Of a DNA stretch of 64,000 nt, positions 1 through 8,224 are shown in pieces. A model generated the notes under the pieces. That model was given only the letters and a program-made list of their open reading frames with translations. It had not been told where the DNA came from and made no database searches. Both the position numbers and the translations under genes were made by a program. The DNA is from Amycolatopsis sp. CA-126428 (GTDB taxonomy: Bacteria; Actinomycetota; Actinomycetes; Mycobacteriales; Pseudonocardiaceae): contig NZ_PPHF01000157.1 in the NCBI RefSeq assembly GCF_002904335.1, positions 62,001 to 126,000 on the forward strand, given 5' to 3'. Position 1 is the stretch's first letter; each line of letters begins with the position of its first letter.

Positions 1-989
1 AGCTGCCCGGGAAGGCGGAACGCCCGATCCGGGCCGGCGACGTCATCCCGCAGGACCGCAGCAGCGCCGCGATCGAGCTGCAGAAGGTCCTCGACGACGT
101 GATGCCGCTGCTGCAGGCGGTCCAGCCGGAAAAGCTGTCGAGCACGCTCACCGCGGTGGCGACCGCGCTCGACGGCCGCGGCAAGCAGCTCGGCGAGACC
201 CTGGCCGGGCTGTCGGACTACCTCGGCAAGCTCAACCCGTCGCTGCCGGACGTCAAGGCCGACATCACCGGGCTCGCGAACGTCGCCGCCACCTACGACA
301 AGGCGGCGCCGGACCTGCTGCAGGCGCTCTCCGACCTGACGACCACGAGCCGGACGATCGTCGACCAGCGCGCGCAGCTGAGCGACCTCTACGCGACGGT
401 CACGGCGGCTTCGGTGGACCTCACGAGCTTCCTGCAGGTCAACGAGGACAACCTGATCCGGCTCACCACGGCGATCCAGCCGACCCTGGACGTCCTGGCC
501 AAGTACGCGCCCGAGTACCCGTGCCTGCTGCGGCAGCTCGCCGAGTCGGTGCCGCGGGCGGAGCTGGCGTTCGGCAAGGGCACCGCGCACCCCGAGGTCA
601 GCCGGGTCACCATCGAGTTCGCCGCCGGCCGCGGGAAGTACCTGCCCGGTGTCGACGAGCCGAAGTACGAAGACAAGCGCGGCCCGCGCTGCTACCCGAC
701 CGTGCCGAAGCCCGGGGTGTGGCCGCAGTACCCGCCCGACGGCGCCATCAAGGACGGCTCCAGCAAGCCGGCGCCGCCGAAGAACCCGCCCGAGAAGCTG
801 CCCGGCCCGATCACCGCGGGCGGCGGGGCCGTCGGCGGGGACGGCACGATCGTCGGCTCGGCCTACGAGAACGACCTGATCGACCTGCTCGCCTCGCCCG
901 CACTCGGCACCTCGCCGGGTGCCGTGCCGGGCTGGGCCGGCCTGCTCGTCGGGCCGCTCTACCGCGGGGCGGAGGTCGAGCTGAAGTGA
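1..989 (+). CDS. mceA: Mce family protein MceA, 3' part (5' end outside window)
   Basis: This is the C-terminal part of the first Mce subunit, an exported lipid-binding protein of a Mce lipid importer. The frame is open from the first base and reads VIPQDRSSAAIELQKVLDDV, the run that follows the MCE beta-barrel in MceA proteins. A long amphipathic helix region with tandem leucine-rich heptads comes next, then a Pro/Gly-rich tail. The stop at 987-989 overlaps the GTG of mceB by 4 bp, so it is the upstream member of the operon. The yrbE permease genes normally found upstream are not in view. Assignment as MceA rather than another subunit rests on its position before MceB and on its tail. The signal anchor and MCE domain are outside the window. 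Confidence 0.85.
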   Translation, partial: LPGKAERPIRAGDVIPQDRSSAAIELQKVLDDVMPLLQAVQPEKLSSTLTAVATALDGRGKQLGETLAGLSDYLGKLNPSLPDVKADITGLANVAATYDKAAPDLLQALSDLTTTSRTIVDQRAQLSDLYATVTAASVDLTSFLQVNEDNLIRLTTAIQPTLDVLAKYAPEYPCLLRQLAESVPRAELAFGKGTAHPEVSRVTIEFAAGRGKYLPGVDEPKYEDKRGPRCYPTVPKPGVWPQYPPDGAIKDGSSKPAPPKNPPEKLPGPITAGGGAVGGDGTIVGSAYENDLIDLLASPALGTSPGAVPGWAGLLVGPLYRGAEVELK

Positions 990-2023
990 GGAGTTTCGTC
1001 CCGTCGCTGATCAAGCTCGCGGTGTTCGCCGTCGTCACCGTGCTGTTCACCGGGATCCTCGCGGCCACCATCGCGAACACGAACTTCGGTGAGACGTCGG
1101 GGTACCTGGCGAAGTTCACCGACGCGTCCGGGCTCAAGGAAGGCGACGACGTCCGCATCGCCGGGGTCAAGGTCGGCCAGGTCGACACGATCGAGGTGGT
1201 CGAGGGCGAGCGGAACCTCGCCGAGGTCCGGTTCGACGTCGAGCACGCCTACCGGCTGCCGGAAACGGTGACCGCGACGATCAAGTACCGCAACCTGGTC
1301 GGGCAACGCTACCTCGCGCTCGGCACCGACGTCCCCGGGGACAAGGCGCTGCCCGAAGGCGGCACGATCCCGCCGGAGCGCACGAAACCCGCGTTGAACC
1401 TCACCGTGCTCTTCAACGGCTTCAAGCCGCTGTTCAAGGCGCTGAGCCCGAAGGACGTCAACCAGCTCTCGGCCGAGATCATCAGTGTCTTCCAGGGCGA
1501 GGGCGGCACGATCACCAGCCTGCTGCGGCACACGGCGTCGCTGACGTCGGCGATCGCGAGCAAGGACCAGGTGATCGGCCAGGTCATCGCCAACCTCAAC
1601 ACGGTGCTCGGCACGGTCAACGCCCGCGGCCCGCAGCTGGGCGACCTCATCGAGCAGACCCAGAAGCTGGTCAGCGGGCTGGCCGAGCAGCGCAAGCCGA
1701 TCGGCGACGCGGTCAGCGCGCTCGGCGACCTCGCCGTGTCGACCACCGGGCTCCTGGCCGACGCACGCCCGGCGCTCAAGGACGACGTCGCCCGGCTCGG
1801 CGTGCTCTCTCAGAACCTCGGCGACTCCGGCGAGCTGCTCAACCACCTCCTCGAGGTGCTGCCGGGCAACCTGCAGAAGTTCACCCGGACCCTGAGCTAC
1901 GGCAGCTGGTTCAACTACTACCTGTGCGGGATCACCGGCACCATCGGCATTTCCTCGCTCGACATCACCCTGCCGATCATCCCGATCCCCGGCACCCAGC
2001 GCGCGGAGAGGTGTGGGCCGTGA
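986..2023 (+). CDS. mceB: Mce family protein MceB
   Basis: Second subunit of the Mce lipid-transport complex, 345 residues, from the GTG that overlaps the mceA stop (GTGA). A single N-terminal membrane segment (about residues 7-27) is followed by the MCE domain (about 35-115), with the typical run GLKEGDDVRIAGVKVGQV and later YRNLVGQRYLAL. A long coiled-coil-like helical region (about 130-310) follows. The C-terminus carries the conserved YYLCG motif seen near the end of many Mce proteins. The longer open frame upstream of 986 is read-through over mceA and was rejected. It overlaps mceC by 4 bp, indicating translational coupling. Confidence 0.92.
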   Translation: MRSFVPSLIKLAVFAVVTVLFTGILAATIANTNFGETSGYLAKFTDASGLKEGDDVRIAGVKVGQVDTIEVVEGERNLAEVRFDVEHAYRLPETVTATIKYRNLVGQRYLALGTDVPGDKALPEGGTIPPERTKPALNLTVLFNGFKPLFKALSPKDVNQLSAEIISVFQGEGGTITSLLRHTASLTSAIASKDQVIGQVIANLNTVLGTVNARGPQLGDLIEQTQKLVSGLAEQRKPIGDAVSALGDLAVSTTGLLADARPALKDDVARLGVLSQNLGDSGELLNHLLEVLPGNLQKFTRTLSYGSWFNYYLCGITGTIGISSLDITLPIIPIPGTQRAERCGP

Positions 2024-3051
2024 AGCCGCTGAAGGAACGCAACCAGGCGATGGTCGGCGCGGTCGCGCTCGTGCTGATCGTGCTCGTCACGGCCACGACG
2101 TACTTCTCCGACCAGCTCCCGTTCTTCGGCAACGGCACGACGTACTCGGCGTACTTCGGCGAGTCCGCCGGGCTGGCCGCGGACAACGAGGTCGAGGTCG
2201 CCGGGGTCAAGGTCGGCACGGTGTCGTCGGTGAAGCTGGCGGGCAAGCAGGTCCTGGTCAAGTTCCGCGTCAAGGACGTCCGGGTCGGTGACGCGACGAC
2301 AGCATCAATTGAGATCAAGACGCTGCTGGGGGAGAAGTACCTCGCGCTCGACCCGAAGGGCGGCGGCGCGCAGGAGCCGGACCAGACCATCCCGCAGGCC
2401 CGCACGCGCACGCCGTTCCAGCTGCAGGACGCCTTCGAGCAGCTGTCGACGACGGTCGGCGACATCGACACGAAACAGCTCGCGGACAGCTTCAACGCGT
2501 TGTCCGACAGCCTCAAGGACAGCCCGCAGTACCTGAAGGACACGCTGACCGGGCTGTCGTCCTTGGCGAAGACGGTGTCCTCCCGGGACGCCGACCTGCA
2601 CACGCTCCTGGCGAACACCAGCCAGGTCTCGAAGACGCTGTCCGACCGCAACGCCCAGCTGCAGCGCGTGATCAGCGACGGCAACCTGCTGCTCACCGAG
2701 CTGCAGAACCGCAAGCAGGCCATCAACGCCCTGCTCACCGGCACCCAGCAGCTTTCGGCGCAGCTGACCGGGCTCGTCCAGGACAACCGCGAGCAGCTCA
2801 AGCCGACGCTGGACAAGCTCGGGAAGGTGACCGACATCCTGCAGCGCAACCAGGGCAACCTCGACCAGAGCCTGCAGCTGATGGCGCCGTTCGCCCGCGT
2901 CGGCGCGAACGCCACCGGCAACGGCCGCTGGTTCGAGGGCTACCTGTGCGGGCTGCTGCCGCCGACGATCACCGTGGGCGGGCTGCACATCAACCCCGAG
3001 GGCTGCACCCCGCCGATCGCGGCGCCGAACCAGGGGGTGGGCCGCCGATGA
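2020..3051 (+). CDS. mceC: Mce family protein MceC
   Basis: Third Mce subunit, 343 residues from GTG 2020, which overlaps the mceB stop by 4 bp. An in-frame GTG at 2011 is a possible alternative. It has an N-terminal membrane anchor (about residues 13-30), an MCE domain with EVEVAGVKVGTV and IEIKTLLGEKYLALDPKG, a long helical domain rich in Leu/Gln/Asn, and the GYLCGLLPP end motif. The domain order matches its neighbours, so it very probably stacks as one subunit of the hexameric Mce tunnel. Which lipid is carried cannot be told from sequence; candidates in this order are fatty acids, sterols or mycolic-type lipids. Confidence 0.92.
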   Translation: MKPLKERNQAMVGAVALVLIVLVTATTYFSDQLPFFGNGTTYSAYFGESAGLAADNEVEVAGVKVGTVSSVKLAGKQVLVKFRVKDVRVGDATTASIEIKTLLGEKYLALDPKGGGAQEPDQTIPQARTRTPFQLQDAFEQLSTTVGDIDTKQLADSFNALSDSLKDSPQYLKDTLTGLSSLAKTVSSRDADLHTLLANTSQVSKTLSDRNAQLQRVISDGNLLLTELQNRKQAINALLTGTQQLSAQLTGLVQDNREQLKPTLDKLGKVTDILQRNQGNLDQSLQLMAPFARVGANATGNGRWFEGYLCGLLPPTITVGGLHINPEGCTPPIAAPNQGVGRR

Positions 3052-4241
3052 CCATCCACACGGCCCGCGGCCGCAGCCTGGTGACCTGGCTGGCGTTCGC
3101 CTGCATCCTCGCGCTGGTCGTCACCGCGGGGCTGTACCTGGTGTTCCGCTCTTCGAACGGCACCAAGCTTTCCGCGTACTTCGGCAAGACCGTCGGGCTG
3201 TACGCCGGTTCGTCGGTGCGGGTGCTCGGCGTTCCGGTCGGCGAGGTCACCGACGTCACGCCGCAGGGGGACGCGGTCCGCGTGGACATGCGGGTCGACG
3301 ACGTGCCGCTGCCGGCCGGCGTCGGGGCCGTCGTCGTCGCGCCGAGCCTGGTCAGCGACCGGTACGTCCAGCTGACCCCGGCCTACGACAGCGGGCCTGT
3401 CCTCGCTTCGGGCACGGTGCTCGCGAAGGACCGGACGGCCACTCCGGTCGAGCTGGACGACCTGTATTCGAGCCTCGACAAGCTGTCGACCGCGCTGGGC
3501 CCGAACGGTGCCAACAAGGACGGCGCCCTGTCCGGCGTGCTCGACACCGCCGCGAACACGTTGAAGGGCAACGGTGCTTCGCTGAACTCGACGGTCGGGC
3601 AGCTGGCCGACCTCGCGAAGACTCTCGACGGCTCGAAGGACGACCTGTTCTCGACCGTGCAGAACCTGAACTCGTTCACCGGCGCCCTGGCTCAGAGCGA
3701 CCGGCAGCTCAACGAGTTCTACGGCCGCGTCGCCGACGTCAGCCGGTTCCTCGCCGCGGACTCTTCCGAGGTGGGCGCCGCGCTGCAGTCCCTCGGCGGC
3801 GCGCTCGGCGACGTCCAGCAATTCGTCAACGACAACAAGACGGCCTTGGAATCCAATGTGGACAAGCTGGCGTCGCTGTCGAAGGTGCTGGTCGACCAGC
3901 GCGCCGCGCTCGCCGAGGTGCTCGACATCGCGCCGACCGGCGCCACGAACTTCATCAACTCCTACGACGCGGCGTCAGGCACCATCGCCGTCCGCGACAA
4001 TTTGAACGAGCTCACCAACCCGCCGATCCTCACCGTGTGCCGGCTGATCAGCGCGGTCACCCCGAAGGAAGTCCCCGACGCACTCGGGAACATCTGCAAG
4101 CAGCTCGCGCCGATCCTGGACGGCGCGCTCAAGCTGCCGACGATCCCGCAGGTGCTCAACTCCCTGCAGAACGGGACACTGCCGCCGTTGCCGCTCCCGC
4201 TGGTCGACGTGATGGAACAGCTCTCCGGCGGTGCGAAGTGA
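3048..4241 (+). CDS. mceD: Mce family protein MceD
   Basis: Fourth Mce subunit, 397 residues, starting at ATG 3048 inside the mceC stop (ATGA). The N-terminal hydrophobic anchor spans about residues 11-31. The MCE domain follows, with SSVRVLGVPVGEVTDV and a VVVAPSLVSDRYVQLTP stretch. A long alpha-helical region comes next, and a C-terminal region with two cysteines near TVCRLISAV and GNICKQL. It sits in the fixed mceA-F order. It overlaps mceE by 4 bp. Confidence 0.92.
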   Translation: MTIHTARGRSLVTWLAFACILALVVTAGLYLVFRSSNGTKLSAYFGKTVGLYAGSSVRVLGVPVGEVTDVTPQGDAVRVDMRVDDVPLPAGVGAVVVAPSLVSDRYVQLTPAYDSGPVLASGTVLAKDRTATPVELDDLYSSLDKLSTALGPNGANKDGALSGVLDTAANTLKGNGASLNSTVGQLADLAKTLDGSKDDLFSTVQNLNSFTGALAQSDRQLNEFYGRVADVSRFLAADSSEVGAALQSLGGALGDVQQFVNDNKTALESNVDKLASLSKVLVDQRAALAEVLDIAPTGATNFINSYDAASGTIAVRDNLNELTNPPILTVCRLISAVTPKEVPDALGNICKQLAPILDGALKLPTIPQVLNSLQNGTLPPLPLPLVDVMEQLSGGAK

Positions 4242-5401
4242 AGGGGCGCCGGCGGATCGCCGGGGCGCTGGCCGGGGTGCTGGTGCTGGCCGGCTGCAGC
4301 GACGGCGGGTTCAACGGCCTCTACGGCACGCCGCTGCCGGGCGGCGCCGACGTCGGCGACCACCCGTACCACGTCACCGCGTTGTTCACCGACGTGCTCG
4401 ACCTGGTGCCGCAGTCCAGCGTCAAGGTCAACGACGTCGCGGTCGGGCGGGTCGACAAGATCACGCTGACCCCGGACACGCGGTCGGCGCTGGTGGCGAT
4501 GACCGTCAACGGCGACATCGCGCTGCCCGCCAACGCCCGCGCCGAACTCAAGCAGTCCAGCCTGCTGGGGGAGAAGTTCGTCGAGCTGAGCGTGCCGGCC
4601 GCCGAGCCGGCCGCTGGTCGCCTCGCCGACGGCGGCCGGATCCCGCTCGGGCGCACCAACCGCAACCCCGAGGTCGAGGAGGTGCTCGGCGCGCTTTCGC
4701 TGCTGCTCAACGGCGGCGGCGTCGAGCAGATCCAGAAGATCAGCCACGAGCTCAACGACGCCCTGTCGGGCAACGAGCCGGAGATCCGCGCGCTGCTGTC
4801 CCGGGTGGACGAACTGGCGACCCAGCTCGACGGGCACAAGACCGAGATCCTCCGCGCGATCGACGGCCTCGCGAAGCTGTCCCACACCTTGACGGGCCAG
4901 ACGCAGAACCTGACGAACGCGCTGGACAACCTCGCGCCGGGCCTGAAGGTCGTCACGGACCAGCGTGACCAGCTCGTGGGCATGCTGACCGCGCTGAACA
5001 CGTTGTCCGGCGTCGCGGTGGACACCGTGACGAAGAGCCGCGACCAGCTCGTCGCGAACCTCAAGGCCCTGCAGCCCACGCTGGCCAACCTCGGCGAGGC
5101 CGGCCAGAACCTGCCGAACGCGCTGCAGATCCTGCTCACCTACCCGTTCCCGGACTACGCGGGCAACGTGATCAAGGGCGACTACGCGAACGTCGAGGCG
5201 AACGTGAACCTCGACCTGGACACGCTGATCTCGAACTTCACGAACTCGTCGCAGCCGCCGATCGCGCTGCCGTCCGGGATCGGCGGCCAGCCTGCCGCCG
5301 TCGCGCCGCCCCTGCCGCTGCCCGACCTGGGTTCGGTCCCGCCGGCGGCCGGTCCCGGGCTGCTGGGCGGGCTGCTCGGCCTGATCGGGGGCGGCCGGTG
5401 A
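4238..5401 (+). CDS. mceE: Mce family lipoprotein MceE
   Basis: Fifth Mce subunit, 387 residues from GTG 4238 (overlaps the mceD stop). It is the lipoprotein member: the signal peptide ends in the lipobox LAGC with Cys20 as the expected lipidation site. The MCE domain contains SSVKVNDVAVGRVDKITL and LKQSSLLGEKFVEL, followed by a long helical domain and a Pro/Gly-rich tail. A lipidated MceE/LprK-type subunit in fifth position is the normal arrangement in actinobacterial mce operons. It overlaps mceF by 4 bp. Confidence 0.93.
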   Translation: MKGRRRIAGALAGVLVLAGCSDGGFNGLYGTPLPGGADVGDHPYHVTALFTDVLDLVPQSSVKVNDVAVGRVDKITLTPDTRSALVAMTVNGDIALPANARAELKQSSLLGEKFVELSVPAAEPAAGRLADGGRIPLGRTNRNPEVEEVLGALSLLLNGGGVEQIQKISHELNDALSGNEPEIRALLSRVDELATQLDGHKTEILRAIDGLAKLSHTLTGQTQNLTNALDNLAPGLKVVTDQRDQLVGMLTALNTLSGVAVDTVTKSRDQLVANLKALQPTLANLGEAGQNLPNALQILLTYPFPDYAGNVIKGDYANVEANVNLDLDTLISNFTNSSQPPIALPSGIGGQPAAVAPPLPLPDLGSVPPAAGPGLLGGLLGLIGGGR

Positions 5402-6627
5402 CCCGCAAGATCCGGATCCAGCTGTTCGCGTTCGTCGTCATCGCGGTGGTTTCGGTCGTCTACGCCGGCGGCCGGTACGCCGGGCTGGACCGGCTCTTCG
5501 GCAACCGCGGTTACGTCGTCACCGCGCAGCTGACCGACTCCGGCGGCGTCTTCGTCAACTCCGAGGTCGCCTACCGCGGGGTCACGGTCGGGCGGGTGAC
5601 GTCGATGACGCTGACCGAGCACGGCGTCGACGTCGCCCTCGACATCGACTCAGGCGCCCCGGAAATCCCGGCCGACGCGCACGCGCAGGTGGCGAACCGG
5701 TCGGCGGTCGGGGAGCAGTTCGTGGACTTGCTGCCCCAGCACAACGGCGGGCCGTTCCTCAAGGACGGCTCGGTGATCACGGCGGACAGGACGTCGTTGC
5801 CGCCGTCGCCGGACACCGTGCTCACCCACCTCGACGACCTCGTCGCCAGCGTGCACCCGGATTCGCTGCGGACGGTCGTCGACGAGACGTACAACGCGTT
5901 CGCGGGCGCGGGGCCGGAACTGCAGCAGCTGCTGGACAGCACGGGGTCGTTGACGGCGGTGGCCGCCCAGTACGTGCCGCAGACGCAGGGGCTGCTGGCG
6001 AACTCGCGGATCGTGCTCGGCACCCAGGAGCGCCAGGCGGCGAACATCACCGACTTCGCTTCGGGGCTGCGCACGATCGCCGGTCAGCTCAAGAAGTCCG
6101 ATCCGGACCTGCGGCGGGTGATCGCGGAAGCGCCGCGGCTGAGCCGGCAGATCAGCGACGTGCTGGCCGCGTCCGGGACCGATCTGGGGGTGCTGTTCGC
6201 CAACCTGCTGACCACCGCGCAGATCACGACGTCCCGGAAGGATTCGCTCGAGGAGCTGCTGGTCGCGTACCCGATCATTTCGGCGTTCTCGCCGTCGACG
6301 TCCCCGGACGGCACCGGTCACCTGGGCGTGGTGTTCAACTTCTTCGACCCGGCGTCGTGCACGAAGGGGTATGAGGGGACGAAGCAGCGTCCGGCGAACG
6401 ACGAGACCGAAGCGCCGGTCAACATGAACGCCTACTGCGCCGAGCCGCCGGGCAGCCCGACCGGGGTGCGCGGGGCGCAGAACGCGCCCTACGCGGGGAA
6501 ACCGCCGGCGATTCCGGCTGCGCCGCAGCAGCAGGCCGCGCCGGCGCCGCAGCAGCTGCCCGGGATGCTGAGCCTGCTCACCGGGCCGTCGGCGGGCGGG
6601 CTGGCCCGGTTGCTGGGCGCGCCGTGA
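5398..6627 (+). CDS. mceF: Mce family protein MceF
   Basis: Sixth and last Mce subunit, 409 residues from GTG 5398. It has an N-terminal membrane anchor (about residues 6-25), an MCE domain with VAYRGVTVGRVTSMTL and VANRSAVGEQFVDLLPQ, the helical region and a proline/glutamine-rich tail (PAAPQQQAAPAPQQLPG). MceF proteins usually end in such a low-complexity tail. It overlaps the first Mas gene by 4 bp, so the complete visible operon can be read from one transcript. Confidence 0.92.
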   Translation: MTRKIRIQLFAFVVIAVVSVVYAGGRYAGLDRLFGNRGYVVTAQLTDSGGVFVNSEVAYRGVTVGRVTSMTLTEHGVDVALDIDSGAPEIPADAHAQVANRSAVGEQFVDLLPQHNGGPFLKDGSVITADRTSLPPSPDTVLTHLDDLVASVHPDSLRTVVDETYNAFAGAGPELQQLLDSTGSLTAVAAQYVPQTQGLLANSRIVLGTQERQAANITDFASGLRTIAGQLKKSDPDLRRVIAEAPRLSRQISDVLAASGTDLGVLFANLLTTAQITTSRKDSLEELLVAYPIISAFSPSTSPDGTGHLGVVFNFFDPASCTKGYEGTKQRPANDETEAPVNMNAYCAEPPGSPTGVRGAQNAPYAGKPPAIPAAPQQQAAPAPQQLPGMLSLLTGPSAGGLARLLGAP

Positions 6628-7112
6628 AGCTGCGGTTCCTGGTGGTGTTGGCGGTCTTGTCGGTCTTGGCGGCGGCGTTCTCGGGCTGGTCCTGGTGGCG
6701 CGCGGCGGCCGACGATTCCTACGCCCGCGGCCGCGAGCGTGACGCGGCGCTGGCCGCGGCGGGTCCCCAGCTGGTCACGTTGAACACGATCGACTACCGC
6801 ACGGCGGCGGCGGACGTGGACCGCTGGATCACGGCGACCACGGGCCAGTACGGGAAAGACCTGGCCGGAGACCGCCGGCTGCAGATCGACCGGGCCGCCA
6901 CGGCCCGCACGGTGTCGTCCGCGTCGCTGGTCCAGGCGGCGGTGACGGAGATCGACGTGCCACGCGGCACAGCGCGGCTCCTGGCCGTGGTGGACGTCCG
7001 GGTGTCGACGGGCGGATCTCCCGCCGCACCGCGCTTGAACCGGCTGACGGTGGACGTGTCCCGCGCCCCGGACGGGTGGAAGATCGCGGGCGTCCAGGCG
7101 GCGGGCTCATGA
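6624..7112 (+). CDS. Mce-associated membrane protein (Mas), first
   Basis: A 162-residue protein from GTG 6624, overlapping the mceF stop by 4 bp. It has one N-terminal transmembrane segment (about residues 4-22, followed by WSWWRAAADD) and an extracytoplasmic domain with an NTF2-like fold signature: paired helices, then strands ending in LTVDVSRAPDGWKIAGV. Proteins of this type follow mceF in most actinobacterial mce operons and are called Mce-associated (Mas) proteins; they are thought to stabilise the importer. No catalytic motif is visible. Identification rests on size, topology and position. Confidence 0.8.
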   Translation: MKLRFLVVLAVLSVLAAAFSGWSWWRAAADDSYARGRERDAALAAAGPQLVTLNTIDYRTAAADVDRWITATTGQYGKDLAGDRRLQIDRAATARTVSSASLVQAAVTEIDVPRGTARLLAVVDVRVSTGGSPAAPRLNRLTVDVSRAPDGWKIAGVQAAGS

Positions 7113-7591
7113 CCCGGGTACTGGTTCTGGTGGTGGCGCTCGCGTTGGGCTGCACGGCGTGGTTCGGCATCGAAGCGGCCTCCCTGACCCCGGACGACAA
7201 CCAGGCTTTGGTGGATGTTCCGGCGACCGCCGAGGTCTCGTCTTCGGTGAGTGACGCGGTCAAGGCGGTGTTCTCGTACGACTACGCGAACCTGCCGCGC
7301 ACCGAGCGGGCGGCTTCGGAGGTCCTGACGGGGGACGCGGTCCGGCAGTACCAGGCCCAGTTCGCCTCGGCCCGCACCCGCGCGACGGCGGAAAAGCTGA
7401 CCCGCACGACCACGGTCCGGGCGATCGGGGTCCGGTCGTTGCGAGGCGACTCCGCGGATCTGCTCCTGTTCCTGGACCAGCAGACGGTGGCCCAGGGCGG
7501 CGGAGCACCGACGTCCTCGGTGGCCCAGCTGGCGGTGACGGCGAAACGGGTCGACGGCCGCTGGAAACTGGCCACCCTGACGGCGCTCTGA
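7109..7591 (+). CDS. Mce-associated membrane protein (Mas), second
   Basis: A 160-residue paralogue of the preceding Mas protein, from ATG 7109 overlapping its stop (ATGA). It has an N-terminal membrane segment (residues 3-22), then a conserved extracytoplasmic region with VKAVFSYDYANLPRTERAA, a hallmark of Mas/NTF2-like proteins. It ends with AKRVDGRWKLATLTAL, closely similar in layout to the first copy. It is the last gene of the operon in this orientation; only 90 bp separate it from the convergent gene that ends at 7682. No convincing terminator hairpin was seen in that gap. Confidence 0.8.
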   Translation: MTRVLVLVVALALGCTAWFGIEAASLTPDDNQALVDVPATAEVSSSVSDAVKAVFSYDYANLPRTERAASEVLTGDAVRQYQAQFASARTRATAEKLTRTTTVRAIGVRSLRGDSADLLLFLDQQTVAQGGGAPTSSVAQLAVTAKRVDGRWKLATLTAL

Positions 7592-7681
7592 TGCTGCTAG
7601 CCGGTTGCGTCCGACGACAGGAACGAGGACTGACACTTGGCCGCTGATCACTCCTGAATCCGACGGACCGGGCCGCCTGCG

Positions 7682-8170
7682 CTAGCCGTCCCAGACGGTG
7701 GCGCCCTGGCGGAGAACCTCCACATCGGACTGTTCCTCGACCGGCCACAGCTCCACCACGTACCGGTAGTGCTCCCCGTACTCGTGGTCGTTCCAGTCCA
7801 CCGACGGGGGCCCGGCCGGCACGTAGGAAACCCGCGCCCGGTACCGCCCCGGCAGCACCGAAAAGTACTTCTCCTGCGACGGGTAGTCGGCCGGGCCGGA
7901 AATCACCAGCCGGCCGCTCGGAACCGGAAGATCCGCTTCCACCACGTGCTCGGCGTCGGACAGCAGAGCAGGCGGCGAGGGCAGCAGGGTCACCGACGAC
8001 TCCACCAGGTCCGACCGGGCCGTCGCGATCGCGAGACCGCCGGGCTCCACCCCGATCCGGTGGGATTCCACCGCGTCCGAAGTCCACCCGCTGCCCGTCA
8101 AGCGGGAACGGGAGTCCCGCACCGAGAACTGACGCTGGTCGGCGTGGACGACGAGATGCACCCTTACCAC
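7682..8170 (-). CDS. conserved hypothetical protein
   Basis: A reverse-strand gene of about 162 residues from GTG 8170 (159 from the alternative GTG 8161). It is not recognised as a named family. The product is soluble, without signal or membrane segment, and reads as alternating short beta strands (VHLVVHADQRQF, GRLVISGPADYPSQEKYF, HYRYVVELWPVEEQ), suggesting a beta-sandwich. The strand runs through a coding-like codon pattern, and the longer open frame upstream is only the shadow of aspT. It is divergent from aspT with about 55 bp between starts, so the promoters face each other. No clear ribosome binding site decides the start. Confidence 0.6.
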   Translation of the reverse strand: MVRVHLVVHADQRQFSVRDSRSRLTGSGWTSDAVESHRIGVEPGGLAIATARSDLVESSVTLLPSPPALLSDAEHVVEADLPVPSGRLVISGPADYPSQEKYFSVLPGRYRARVSYVPAGPPSVDWNDHEYGEHYRYVVELWPVEEQSDVEVLRQGATVWDG

Positions 8171-8224
8171 CCTAGCCAGGACCCGCCCCGAAATGGTATC
8201 GACGGCGGGTTTAGCGTTGAGGCC

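Noticed and set aside
521..985. Upstream extension of mceB as a longer protein
   Set aside because: This segment is the +1 frame shadow of mceA, full of Arg and Ala; the GTGA overlap at 986 gives the normal MceB start.
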